DNA of 64,000 bases from Dichotomocladium elegans (taxonomy: Eukaryota > Mucoromycota > Mucoromycetes > Mucorales > Lichtheimiaceae): the NCBI GenBank assembly GCA_025716815.1, contig JAIXMN010000007.1:327501-391500 (forward strand), written 5' to 3'. Both the position numbers and the translations under genes were made by a program. Shown here in pieces: positions 21,709-33,709 of this stretch (position 1 is its first letter; every line of letters starts with the position of its first letter). The notes under the pieces were generated by a model, which was not told the DNA's origin, ran no database searches, and saw only the letters and a list, made by a program, of their open reading frames with translations.

Positions 21709-24378
21709 TTATTTTGATAAATTTCCCAGAGACGGTGTTCGATTCAGGGAAGCAGCCTTAGTGGATGGATTGGTCGGTTCTTCCCATCGCTCCTTGCTGT
21801 TTGAGATGCTGCTGCTACTAGCTTGAGAAATTTTCTGTTGCGCTTGCTGTTTCTGTTGACCTGGCAAATTACTGGCCTGGTTACCAAGCTGTGCTCCTGC
21901 TGCTGCTGCTGCTGATACAGACGAAGATTGAAGAGATATCCCTGACTTTTGTCGTTTACGTTGCTTCGACTCAAATTCATGCCAATCCCCGGTAATGTCC
22001 AATAAACTAACGTCAACGGAATATATAAACATTTGTGATCTGAGCGCATTTTCTTATCAACTTACTTTGCTGGTGGCATGGCTTCTGGTTCCTCTTTTGT
22101 GAAATAATCATACTGAAGTGCCTGCTCTGCAGATGGACGCTTTTCGGGATCCATAGAAAGCATTGCCTCCAGGAGCTCTAGAGCGCCAGGAGACATGGTC
22201 CTGGAATTATCGCACAACGTATTAAGACCACATGATAAAGATATCGCGTCATCTTGCCTTACTTTTCGTATAGTTCTCGGAACCGATTTGGATATTGTTC
22301 TTTTGGACGGACAAGTCCGTACCAAGGGAGTTTTGTTACGGATGGCCACGACTCGGGAGTTGGGGTTCCCATAGTTTTATAAATGATATCCAGTTGGGAT
22401 ATCTCGTCCGCACCATTAAATACGTGTTTTCCCGCGAAGAATTCAATCATAATGCATCTAGATTGAATAACGTCAAAATTTAGATGCATAAAACAACCGA
22501 AAATTTCTTACCCCGCACTCCAGATATCCACAGCCGGACCATAAGCAGTGGCTCCCAGTAAGAGCTCGGGTGGGCGATACCACAAGGTAATGACGCGGTT
22601 GGTATAATCATGAGCAGAATTACGCTGGAATATCCGTGCCAAACCAAAATCAGCAATCTTGAGAGCGCCCTTGTTATTGATCAACAAATTGGATCCTAAA
22701 TTTGGGAGAAGACAGTTTGTTATAGTTCTAGTCAACTCCAGTTCCGAATACCTTTGATGTCACGATGGAGGATGCCCTTTTTGTGCAAGAAAGCCAACCC
22801 CTCTAACATTTGCTTCACGAGCGATTTTGCGTGCGCTGGTTCAAATTTGAAATTAGGGTGGCTCAATATTCCCGATAGGTCGTGGTCCATATACTCGAGC
22901 ACCATATAAACAGATCCTTTTGCAACCATGATTTCCTGGAGTTCGACTATCCGTTCATGTTTCAATCTCTGCAGCAGCTTGATTTCCCGCATTGCAGTAA
23001 TTGGAAACTATACATAGAACCAGGTTTGAACCTTTAGTTCAAAGAAGAAGCAAACGCGCAGGGATACCGTATTTTACCCCATCTTTATCATTTTTCATTC
23101 TGATGCGTTTCAAGGCCATCAAGTTGCCAGTCTTGCCATTCCTTGCCTTGTACACCTTCCTAGAAGATACGTACTTGTTCAGAAGATGCTTATTCTTCTT
23201 GATTCTCTCATTCTCATATAATACATTCGTATGACCTACCCATAGTTCCCTTCACCCACTTGCCCGATTTTTTCAAATAAGATACTGGGGTCGTCTGGCG
23301 TCTTCGTCGGATACCCCACGTCATCTAAAACAGAGTCGGGTACCCCTCCCATGTGGTCCAGGCTCGGTTTACGCCGCGTATTAACGGTTTCTTGGGATAC
23401 TGATGCGTTGAATGGCAAGTGCTGGTCGGACGCCCGAGTCGACGTGCCAGCTGTGGCTTCAGAAGGTAGAGACGAAGAAAACGGGCCGGAAGGCGGCGGA
23501 GGCGGTATTGACGGAGGAGGTGGTGGCGGGGCCGCGGCAGAAGTCACTGTAGGAGCATTGTGGGCTGTCTGTGTTTTATCATAGTAGCCTTGCGGCTGAT
23601 AGTAGCTTGAATAGTAAGCTGCGGCGGCGGCAGCTGCTTCTGTCGAGCCGTAATAGGACGCATAATCATATTCTGACCACCCACTCCAATCACCCGTATT
23701 TTTAACATCATAATATCCCCAATGCTGCTGCTGCTGCTGCTGCTGCTGTTGATGTTGATGTTGTTGTTGATTGTGGTGATCTCCGTGTGCGTGATAATAA
23801 GTTGCGGCTGCAGGAAGAACTGCAGCCGTTTGAGGTTGTGGTTGCGGTTGTGACGTTTGCGATTCAGATACAGCAGGTATAGGATATGTATGTTTAGGTT
23901 GCGGCGTGTTTGAGGAAGAGGAAGTCGCGGTATGCTGAGTATGATGGTTTTGGCTATGGCTTACGTTAGAGTCGTTTGTTTTCGAGGGAATTTTGTCGTG
24001 TCTACTGCTCCGGTGGTATTTATCGTCACTTCGTCGTTCACGGTCTCGCTCACGGTCACCCCGGTCCCGGTGATCATGATGGTAAGACGACTTGCTGCTG
24101 CTGCTTTTCCTGTCTCTACTAGAACGTCTTGAGTATGATGATCGTCGACTGCTACGCGGCCGATCGTAGTCATGGCGTGAGCTGCGATCATCATGATTTC
24201 TGCTGCGCTTCTCATGCCGATGGCTGCCACTGCGATATCGATCGTGGTACTCGTCCCTAGACCGCTTTTCACCAGCAGGACGACCATCAAGCGATTCCCG
24301 GTGCTTGTCAATGCCCGAAGCGGGTGAGTCGGGCGTGGCAAGATTGTTGTTAACCTCTGACTTTGAATGTCGCTCCAT
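21709..24378 (-). CDS. Cyclin-dependent kinase of the CDK12/13-Ctk1 class
   Basis: This is probably the kinase that phosphorylates Ser2 of the RNA polymerase II C-terminal domain during elongation. ATG 24378 opens a long exon with an SR/RD-rich region ([17 protein letters not shown]), a His/Gln tract and a Pro-rich segment ([15 protein letters not shown]). The kinase domain then starts with [13 protein letters not shown] and ALKRIRM. Key motifs are [12 protein letters not shown] (the PSTAIRE-equivalent, PITAIRE-like as in CDK9/12), [19 protein letters not shown], the T-loop [17 protein letters not shown] and [12 protein letters not shown]. The C-terminus is Ser/Gln-rich, ends GNLSK, and stops at 21709. 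About seven introns lie in the kinase part. The RS-rich N-terminus plus PITAMRE favours CDK12/Ctk1/Lsk1 over CDK9/Bur1. Confidence 0.9.
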
Positions 24379-24806
24379 TACTATAAGAAAGTGAGAGGTA
24401 TGGAGCTGGAGAAAAGTGTGCTGTCTGTCTGTCCAAGGTTAAATCAAGGCGAGAGGGTGCGTGTATGTGAAAAGAGCCAAGAGAGAAGGGGAAAAGTTCA
24501 AAATCGACTGCACACTTATTTCAAAGCGAAGTTGGGCGCGCAATGAGAAGTTGTGACTGGCCGTAAATCCCAAAGACAATGAAGACATTCTTCTCACAAA
24601 AAGCATCTTTCCGGAGACAAAGAGGATATTCCTTTTTTCTTTCCTCGGGTGAACATAAGTGCTGGGAAGTTATTTACCTTAGGGATACCTCGTATTGATT
24701 GTTTGCATTCCGCTGGAGCATGTCCTGCGTAGTGTTCATGCTGTAGTAGCGAATCATAAAATGCGGGACGCTTCTTGGTTTATGGAATACCCAGCGATTC
24801 TACTAT
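24379..24806. other. Intergenic region between the CDK gene and GWT1
   Basis: CDK promoter region and GWT1 3' end. No other gene is seen. Confidence 0.4.
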
Positions 24807-26563
24807 TCATAATTTCACTCTAATCCCAAAATAACCCCATAGCACCCATGGCAGCAGAGTAACTAAGATAATGTAGCATGAAAGGACTCCCAAACTGACC
24901 GCTGTCGATGCATAGAGTGTCTGCATACTCAAGTTCACCAGGCCGGTGAGCACGTTAGCCTATCATACCGCCAGGTCGCCTACGTTATTTTTCTAATGAA
25001 GATGGCATGCGCTTGTGAGATTAGACTCTTACCCAAAGAAAGGTCACCAGGCCGTTAACGTTAATCGCATCGAGGAGCGTTGGGCCCCGACCAGGGATAG
25101 GGTAAAAATAATCTGCCCACATTAGGGCTACGATCAAGGACAGATTAAATGCAACAACCCAGATTACATAGGGAAGATTGCACTTAAAGAAGGTCAGACC
25201 TATGAGTTGACACGCATCGTTCTTTCAAGCATGAATACTAACCATTCGGCGAGAGACCTCTAAATCCGTGCTACCATCGGTTATGAAGCGCCACACCGCC
25301 AGGATTAGCCACAGGCTACCAGCCCGCACAGTTAAACGAGTTGCTACGTTTTTCGAGTTCGACGTCGTCTTGTCCTGCCCTTTACAAAACGCAATCAAGC
25401 CCGAATCCAGGCCGAATAAAAAGATAGCTAAATAGCCTAATAACACGTATGCCATGCAAGCAGTTGATGAGATATAATGATATACATTCAGTATGGCAAC
25501 CCTAACCTGCGAAGCTGCTTATTCCCTCCTTATTGGCGCTCAGAAGATCCGTGCGGGGTGCCTCAAGTAGCCAATGCTGGAGACCGCCAAACATCAGACA
25601 AAATTGGTACGTTGCTATAACGGTGAAACCAATAAACCCAAACGATGTCCAACGGCGCAAGAAGCTAGCCAACGTTACAAAGGGTGGTAGAAAGCCAAGA
25701 GTAAAGAAAAAATTCCAATGGAGTCCGTATTCAGACGTGTGTTCCTAGGTTTACGGAATGAGCAATTGATGTACCAAAGGGTACTCTTCAAGAGGGAGGG
25801 GTGGAAGAGAAAAAACCTGATAGTCGACTCCTTTAGTAAGGACAAGACGCAAAAAGCCTAAGATAAGAATAGGAAGAGCAGACCGCATGGACTTGTAAAG
25901 CGCTGCCCAGTGCGAGCTCGTTTCCTTGGGCAAGTAAGCCCTGGATGAGACAATCCCGGATGAAAAAACGACCGAACCTACACCGACATCCATCTAGATA
26001 ATATGCATAAATGGAAGAAGAACCCCTTGGTTTCTTTTCTATATATAATCCACTTGCCAATGATGTACCAAAGGTCTCCACCTTGGCGAATCGGCGCGGA
26101 AACACAGGAAAGTCGACGGCTAGAATCGCCAGGCAAGTAACCAACATGATTCCGGCCCGGTAGATTGTCAAATAACCCTTGTGATCTGCCTGACGCGACT
26201 CCCCTTCAGATTTGGCGGATGGGCGAGAGCGACTGCCAGGGAGAATTAGGCAAAGCGAGAACAATGACAACGGGATAAATGCCGAATAGTCGGCAGCGAT
26301 GGTTTGGCTGAAAAGAATTGGGATAACATAAATGATCATCTGGACGAGAAAACCATCGGTGGGAATAGTGCGCCCCAATGTCAGGACGGTCCACAGTAGA
26401 TGCGATGCCTACAAGACATTCTGATTTATCTGCGAGGAGTGCAAGTGAAGAAATGACGTACGACAAGGGAGGAGCACACAGTAAGGATCTCAACGATCGA
26501 GCCGCCTGAGCAGTTGGACACCCATGCCTCTTGGGCGCGTTTATACTCCTCGTCACGTAGCAT
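24807..26563 (-). CDS. GWT1: GPI-anchor inositol acyltransferase Gwt1/PIG-W
   Basis: This ER multi-pass enzyme acylates the inositol of GlcN-PI in GPI-anchor synthesis. ATG 26563 ([20 protein letters not shown]) carries the conserved 'F/WVSNxSGxS' start of the family. Later exons give [40 protein letters not shown] (the PRRxAKTExxG block), [55 protein letters not shown] and a Gly-rich luminal loop. It ends [12 protein letters not shown] at 24809-24807. About 12 hydrophobic segments fit the family topology. At least six short introns interrupt it. It shares the minus-strand run with ALG2 and SAP18. Gwt1 is the known target of manogepix-type antifungals (family knowledge). Confidence 0.94.
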
Positions 26564-26708
26564 AAATATGGGAAACGAGAGTCGTGGTTGATTTGTACCC
26601 GCGTATTATGGAGGTATTGCAAAAAGAAAACGAAAAAGGGCATACATTTTTATTCCAGCTATACATTTTTTAATAATCAAGGGGAGAAAGAGAAAGAAAT
26701 CAGCATCC

Positions 26709-26734
26709 TGTACACATGTTCATACATGTGTACA
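26709..26734. repeat. Perfect 10-bp hairpin between SAP18 and GWT1
   Basis: TGTACACATG (26709-26718) and CATGTGTACA (26725-26734) are exact inverted repeats around a 6-nt loop, about 115 nt downstream of the SAP18 stop and followed by a GT-rich stretch. It probably falls in the SAP18 3' UTR. Confidence 0.7.
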
Positions 26735-26849
26735 CGTCGTAAATGCGCTGTGGTGCGTGCGTGTGCGTGTGCGTGTGTGTGAATGTACGTGTGTGCGTGT
26801 ACTTATGGCTATGCATGTCGTGACATGGTTGTTTTGTACTATTGTTCCT

Positions 26850-27587
26850 CTAGAAGCGATCCCGTCGACCACCACCAAAGCCGCGGTCGTCTCGTCGGAA
26901 TCGATCACGGTTCCTATCACCTCCTCCGCCAAAACGTCCACCTCCACCCTGTCCTGCAGCACCAGCAGGTCCTCGGCCGCGGTTGCCATTATCTCTGCCT
27001 CCATAATCGCTGCCTCTGCGGGGACCACTGTGTCGGGGAGGGCCTACATAAACTGCCACATCAAGGTAATCACCAATGAAGAATCGACAGTCATCAAGCG
27101 TCTTGGCGCGATCGTTCGTAGGTTTTATGTTGACCACGCGACCGAGGTCTTTGACCTGATACGTGGCGCGTTGGCTGTCGAGGTAAACAAGGCGGAATGA
27201 AATTCGTGCATCAGGATGTCGAGCTTCCGGGACGACTTCTTGAATGAGTAGCGCCAGTTCTTCAAGCGTAGCGTTCTTCCTAGTCCCAAAATGTTAGCTA
27301 ATTTGAATATTATCCTTTGCCAATGTATCCATATTACCAGGTGTAGAGTTGAAGTTCATCGTTAGTAGGCACAGATCGAACAGTGAATTCGCTAGGACTA
27401 TACACAATAATGTTGGATGAGCAAAGAAGCGCGAGCAATGGGCAATTCAAAGCTTACGCGTGATGACCGCCGACGCGCGTGAAAATCCGCAACAAGAACG
27501 GGCATTCCTTTTTTATAGGCCGGTCAGATTGATTCAACGAATGACACGCTAACTGCTTACTTTTTCTCGATCGATTGTTGCAGCCAT
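26850..27587 (-). CDS. SAP18: SAP18 (Sin3-associated/ASAP complex protein) with RGG tail
   Basis: SAP18 is a ubiquitin-fold protein found in Sin3 histone-deacetylase and ASAP/PSAP exon-junction complexes. ATG 27587 gives MAATIDREK, then after an intron ECPFLLRIFTRVGGHH. Further exons give PSEFTVRSVPTNDELQLYTW, ATLEELALLIQEVVPEARHP, DARISFRLVYLDSQRATYQV, KDLGRVVNIKPTNDRAKTLD and FFIGDYLDVAVYVG, matching the SAP18 fold in order. Unlike animal SAP18, the protein continues into a Gly/Arg tail of about 50 residues (RGPAGAAGQGGGGRFGGGGD, then FRRDDRGFGGGRRDRF) and stops at 26850. The tail suggests RNA binding or arginine methylation (inference). Confidence 0.93.
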
Positions 27588-27861
27588 AGTATGCAAAAAG
27601 AGGACGGAGAAAAAGTGTAGGAATACGCAGCCCGTTCCCCCTAATAACGCTGCGTGACTAGTAAAACCCACCCTGACAGCATTAAATCCAATCCCAAAAA
27701 TTGAATGTATGCATCACTAAATATCAACGCTCATCCTCAAAAGGTAACTAATATACAACGTTCTCAATCATCTAGAAGCAAACCGTAATCGAGATGGAAG
27801 TAAAAGCTATTTTTCAACAATTACGTCCTTCATTAGAACGTTTGAACGATTCATGCGATAT
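27588..27861. other. Intergenic region between SAP18 and ALG2
   Basis: SAP18 promoter side and ALG2 3' side. No gene is seen. Confidence 0.4.
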
Positions 27862-29603
27862 TTATATAGTTAAGCAAGTGTGAATCACCCTAAACACCGT
27901 ACCCATAAGCACAGCAGCTATTACGACAGCCACCGCCATCCATGGTGTCCAACGCGATGCTGTGTTGGCCATCATTTCTTCCAAGACGCCTTGTAATTTA
28001 TCCGCAAATGCAGATAATGAGAAACTTGCACGTACATGTTCTCTGCCCTTGCGACCCATTTGCCTCGCATCGTAGTGTCCGGTGACGATATCTTTGATTC
28101 CATTTCCCCAAGTCGCAGGATCGGGGGGAAGAAGTAGTCCGGTTTCCCCATGTATCACAGTTTCCATCGGGCCACCTGAGTTAGTTGCTATCACCGGTAG
28201 GCTAGAATACATGCCCTCCACTGGCGTGATACCAAAATGCTCATTTGACGGGGTGTACAACATTAAAGTGGAATGTCTGAGAAGGAAGGTACGTTGGGAA
28301 TCATTAAAGGAGCAAACAAATAGGACCTGGGTATCGTCAGGAGGTGGTGATGATGAATCTGGGAAGAGGATAAACGTCTTCAATCCAAAATCATTCCGGG
28401 CCAAGTGTTCAAGCTCGTCCAGATATTCGACATTTTCAATGACACGACGATCATAACCGCCTATTGCAATCCAAAAGAAAAATGAATGATTTCACCGTTG
28501 TCATCTACTCGGTTCTGCTTTCATTGTTACCGGCAAGGACAAGGCGAAAATGATAAAAGGCATCTTCGGACAACTGTTCCTTCAAGTATGCAAAAGCGCG
28601 CAGCGCCAATGCGACATTCTTTTTTCTTTCGAACCGATTGATGGACAATAGCGTGTTTTTGGATCTGATAGCTCAGCATCAGCTTATACTCTTTGGAGCG
28701 CCCAGTATCATTCCTTACGTACGTTTTTAGGATACGGACAAACTGATCGTCAGCCTCTAACGTCCGGTCATAACATGCAAAGTTGATTGGCGGATAGAGG
28801 ATCTTTAGAGGCTGGCGGATGGAAGGAAACGATGCGCGTGTGACGCTTGCTGTGTATTCACTGTTGACAGCAATTCCATCGGCCATTGCTAAAGCATCTT
28901 AGCGTTAATCAATCGACTTTTGTATTCTACACAGTCTTACCAGTTGTCCACTCTTCGAACAGATCTACCGGAGTACGATAGATCTTTTTAAGAGCACTTT
29001 CGCGTGTTGTCAGCAGCTTGTCCGGATGATGACAATAAAATAAAATCTGCGAGTACGACATTGGAATATGTCAACCATCGCAATTACATTCGTATGCGGG
29101 ATTCACCCCGGATCTTACTCGAGATGAACTAAATAGCTTAAAGAGCGGAATGCACGCGCTGAGCTGGTCGATGAAAAGTACATCGTAGGTGTTTCTGTGC
29201 TTGTACAGGATCGTCAAGGAAAGGAACAGCTGCCGGAGGATGGCACAAAGAATGTAAAACCTGCCGAACAAGGTACGAGGAAGGAAGTCGCCTTGAACGA
29301 TCACCTCGAGTGTTCCTGAATCGGAAGAAAGTCCTGTAAAATCCTTCAATTCCTTGAGATTCCGCGTTCTTACCATCACGAGTCTCTTGAAAACAGTGCT
29401 TAGGATCATGATGGCTTGTGTAGCATACAACTTGATGGCCTTTGGATTGCATGCCAACTGCAGCGTCGACTACTAATCGCTCAGCGCCGCCTAGGAAAAA
29501 TGATCACATATTAAGACTGCATTAAGTAGCAAAACGGCTGAGCAAGCATACCAATGCCGAGATCAGGATGAACAAATGCGATCTTTAGTGGCCTTTCGGT
29601 CAT
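27862..29603 (-). CDS. ALG2: Alpha-1,3/1,6-mannosyltransferase Alg2
   Basis: Alg2 adds the second and third mannose to the dolichol-linked oligosaccharide on the cytosolic ER face. ATG 29603 reads [20 protein letters not shown] then [20 protein letters not shown], the GT4 N-terminal glycine loop. It continues [18 protein letters not shown], then [13 protein letters not shown]. Next come [20 protein letters not shown] and the donor-binding EX7E motif in [11 protein letters not shown], followed by [13 protein letters not shown] and [12 protein letters not shown]-terminal hydrophobic segment ([17 protein letters not shown]) anchors it. It stops at 27864-27862. Several 50-70 nt introns interrupt it. 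Length (about 480 residues) is normal. Confidence 0.95.
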
Positions 29604-31700
29604 CGTGAACTTTATCCAGGTTTGTAGCAGAATAAAATGACGGGAATAACGAGATGATCCACTCTCTACAGTATCTTGTACTCCGCCATCTTTTTGGTAA
29701 CAATGCGTCTGTACTGTTTACACCATTTGCAGGCATGTGGGACTCTGAGCTTTTCAGAAAGAATGATCACCATTCCTATTACCCCTGCATACCAATCAAT
29801 TGCAAGCTTGCTGTTTGCTTAGCGTCTACATTACAAGTTACAGACATGCATGAAGCGCCCGATAATAAGGTCTGATTATTAGTGAGCTTATGTCCAAGGT
29901 CCGAAATCATCGTATTTCATAGGATGTGCCTAGTAATATCCGTCACAAATAAGGAAGATAGATTTCCGTAGTGATATAGGGGATGCTCAAGGAAGTGGAC
30001 CGAAGATATAAGAAACAAGAAGATTGGAATCCAACGTCTCCTTTTGCCTGCAATCACGCTGATATTCAAGTTTTCAAAAGAAAAATCTTTGCTAGACTCG
30101 ATACATATGCTTCATCAAAGACATCCAAGTCACAATAAGTACCCTCCCTTTAGCGAAGGAACATATTAAATATCTTTTCTGTTAAGGATTTGGTTTATCT
30201 GGCCCGTGTTGACGCTGTAGCACGAGAATATAGAAGCAAAGCGAATGCTATGTAGTTATCAAACATGCAAAGGAAACGCGAGTGGAAATAATATTTTATC
30301 CAGATCTCTTTTTCGAACCACAGCAATCACTCGTGATTCTATTATACAGAAGCACATGAACGACAGGTTTGCATGGGCAACCAGCCACGTATCGAGTAGG
30401 GGTTGCAAACGAGTTTTAATTCACAAGATTCACCTCAAGAACGGAAGGAAAGCATGTATATATAATGAAGCCTGATCCATTGGTCTTGTTGATGTCTCCT
30501 GTCCAAGCTATATCCTGGAAACGACGGGGGAAAGTATGGGCAACGGCGATATTTGTGGGCTAGTGGATTCTCCAGCGTATATAAGCATTCCAAACATCCC
30601 CCGATAACGAATGAGCTGAATTCAGGATTTCAACAGAAAAAGCTACAAAAAGAAGCCATACGTGTGTACTAAAATAATAGCTCAATCCGATTCTACTTGG
30701 GCATCATGATGGTGGGCTAAAATGACTGAAAGGTTTCATGAAGGCTATGGGATGAAGGGAAGACTGCAATACATATCTTTTTCTTTTCCTTCACCACAGG
30801 TCCCCGAGTTGTGATTCAATCTCTTGACAAGGCCAAGTTGGGTCTTTTAGTGCAGCTACCGATCTCTCTTATCTAATTTTTATTTCATTGTTGAGCTTCA
30901 GCCATCATTAGTGATTGATATCTCCGGAAGTGGCTTATTTCTATGGAATATGTACTTTAGACTGCTGCTGATATGCGTAAATAGTGAACTCATGCTCTCT
31001 AACCGACGGTATGGGAAGCAGCGATAGAACCTTTTATACAACATTACGCATGTCTGAATGTGTGCGTTTATAATTAAGGATCAAGGATTAAGCAAGGCAA
31101 GGGAATGGTATTAGTACGTTTTTAAAATACCAGCTTTCAGATATCCTACTTCGGGGATTCTTTCTCGCTAAAATGCGGGTCACGTTTCTCAGCAACTCTT
31201 TCGTCGCAGAAAGTTCGAAATTTTGCTGTTCCAAGGCAGTTATCCACTCTGCCTACACATGGAACAGTGACAAATCCACAGACAGTTTATCAGTATACTA
31301 TATAGTCTGAAGACGATATAGTTCGCATTGGAACTTCCTCCGACATAGCTTACGTTTCTTAGATGACAAGCCATTACTTTCTGAAGTATGGGCGCAGTAG
31401 ATAATACGGAAACTGGAAGTGTCACTTGCTCATTCGATGTTTAGTGGTGTGAAGTGCTAACGTGCACCGGCCATAGCTAACAATTGATTGAAGTGTTAGA
31501 AAGGATCTCCTCATTAAATAATAACATTAACTAAAGATATTTATTGGGTGTGTATATATCGACGAATAAAATGGTGACTTTACTATGAGCGTTTGTGACA
31601 AGATGAAAAGGAAAAACACATGCATACTGTGAATATGAGAATTGAATTATGTGTGCGTGCTGCGTGCGTGTTCGTGGAGACTAGAGAAGACATAAAGGGA
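29604..31700. other. About 2.1 kb without recognisable genes
   Basis: Short frames occur on both strands (29654-29875 and 30245-30475 on +, 31240-31425 on -) but none resembles a known protein or joins to another. It holds the ALG2 promoter and probably the 3' UTR of the C2H2 gene towards 31700. Confidence 0.4.
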
Positions 31701-31773
31701 TTTTTGCTTGCTTAAAGGGACTGGACAAAGAAGAAGTGATAAGATATGTGGCCTTGCTTCCTTCTTCGCTGGA

Positions 31774-31810
<37 letters not shown>

Positions 31811-31842
31811 GTTGTTGTTGTTGTTGTTGTTGTTATTGTTGT
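31774..31842. repeat. Compound (GT)n(GTT)n microsatellite
   Basis: About eighteen GT units run directly into about ten GTT/TTG units, downstream of the C2H2 gene. Confidence 0.95.
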
Positions 31843-32021
31843 GCAGTAAAAGGATCAACGGCGGTGAAATTGGAAGGAAGGAGCATAGCAGTAAATTAGG
31901 AAGAGGCTGGAATCTATACAAGCTGGGAAGGAAATATAACGTGGATATAAATGTATAGAAGAGGGGAGTTTCCCTGATGCGGTAAAATAAATTAAGAAAG
32001 TTGAAATAGTCATCGTGAGCA

Positions 32022-32679
32022 TTACGGCCACAAGGTCTCCTCATCTTTAATATCAGACATGCGGCCATCAAGGCTACAGCTGTTTTTGCTGTCATTCGAT
32101 CCACGCCGGAGATTGCTGTGACGTTGATGTGTCTTGATGTGCTGAGAAAGATTATCTGAACGCGAGAAAGTCTTATGGCAATTTGGGTGAGTGCATGCGA
32201 AAGGGCGCTCGAGTGTGTGGATTCGCATATGACGCTTAAGGTGCTCAAGACGCTTGAAGGGGCGTTTACACTCGGGTATTGGACATACATGTGCTTTCTC
32301 CTCCTGAACTGCTGGAGGGCTATCTTTGGACAATGGTTCTCGGCGTTCTAACATGGAAGCATTGGGTGATTGAGGTGGTTGCATCACAGTTGCGATTGAA
32401 GCGCCAGGAGTGGCCGTTGTGTTGGAAATAGCTGTTATAGGGACTGCTGATGATGGAATGACGGGAAAATGAGACTGCTGTTGCTGTTGGAAGTTGTAAT
32501 GATTGGGTTGGTAATAGGGAGCATAATTCAAAGTGGCGTGTGGAGATCCACGTGCCATATAAGGATTATGCTGGTTCATATACGAGCCTGCAGGAAACAT
32601 TCGCTGCTTAAATAGTGTATCAATCAGATAATAGTATGAGAGCAAATTCATGTTTTCCTTACATGTCCGTGCTCTTGTC

Positions 32680-32728
<49 letters not shown>

Positions 32729-33709
32729 AATGACGGTATAATGGTTATTGTCGTTGGTATAAGATGAGCCTTCTAGCCGCTGATGTTTTGGATGTTGCTG
32801 TTTGCTGGCGTTGTATACCTTCTTAGAGTGGGTACGACAGTGGGCACGAAAGTTGTCTGACCGACTGAAGCTTTTTCCACAACCTGGGAATTGACACATG
32901 TACGGTCTCTCGCCAGAGTGGACGAGCATATGCCGTTTGAGATGCTCATACCGCTTAAAGCTCCAGCCACAGAAAGCGTATTTGCATACGTGCTTGTGAT
33001 CTTTGTTGTTCTGCTGGAGCGGGGGAGCACGTGCTGAACCTCGGCGACTACCAATACTGCTGCTGGTTTTATTAGAAGTGTTACTGGTCCTGTTTGTGTT
33101 TTCAGGGTGTATTGGAACAGCGTGATGGTAATTGACAGGACCATGCCCCGTGCCGTCATACATTTGATGCTGATGATGATGAGTGTAGTCGGCTGTCGCT
33201 ATTGGATGATAGACTCCATTCTGGTTATCGATTGCATGACCAGCCGACGCACGTCGATAAGCCTCATCCACTGATTGTTGCTGGTGCTCTTGGCTTTGTG
33301 CCGCTGAAGAAAAACCGAAAGGTCCGACGTCAACTGAATACCTACGTTTCATTTCCATGAGGTCCATCAAATATGAAGAAGATGTTACGGTCGGCGTTAG
33401 AGGAGGAGTCTGGTTGTCAAGCGGGTGTGAGAGCATCCCCATCCCCGTTGCCGCCATAGGAGCAGGTTGGAGAAAGCATGAAGATGAGGCTGATGAGGGC
33501 AAACTGGCGGTAGCAGGTTGATAACTGTGAGCGTAAAAAGTACCACTGATATTGCTGCTGATGCTGTTGTTACTGCTAGTAGGAATGGCAGCGTTGGTAC
33601 TACTACTCATTGTGTGGTGGCTGCTTGAAGGGTCGAGGGATGGGAGCATAGCAATGCTCGGTAGTTTGTCTGGTTGCGGTAGGCTATTGTGATGCTCGAA
33701 GTCAGGCAT
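32022..33709 (-). CDS. C2H2 zinc-finger transcription factor with two finger pairs
   Basis: This is a nuclear DNA-binding regulator. ATG 33709 ([20 protein letters not shown]) starts a 542-residue protein. Exon 1 is 33709-32663, the intron is 59 nt (32662-32604), and exon 2 is 32603-32022. A Ser/Thr/Gln/His-rich N-terminal region is followed by a first pair of fingers, [20 protein letters not shown] and [20 protein letters not shown]. Then comes a long Gln tract (about 32680-32730) at the end of exon 1. A second pair, [20 protein letters not shown] and [20 protein letters not shown], lies in exon 2. Each pair has the linker (H)SGERPY or (H)TLERPF. Finger sequences of the FKR.EHLKRH/FSRSDN type occur in Ste12-, Msn2/Mig- and Nrg1-like fungal factors. 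I cannot say which, or what it regulates. Confidence 0.88.

Noticed and set aside
31746..31958. Frame made of Cys/Val and poly-Leu near the GT/GTT repeat
   Set aside because: It is simply the translation of the microsatellite.
32640..32670. The C2H2 locus read as two adjacent zinc-finger genes
   Set aside because: A clean 59-nt GTAAGG...GCAG intron joins the two frames in phase, and the second frame has no convincing start of its own.
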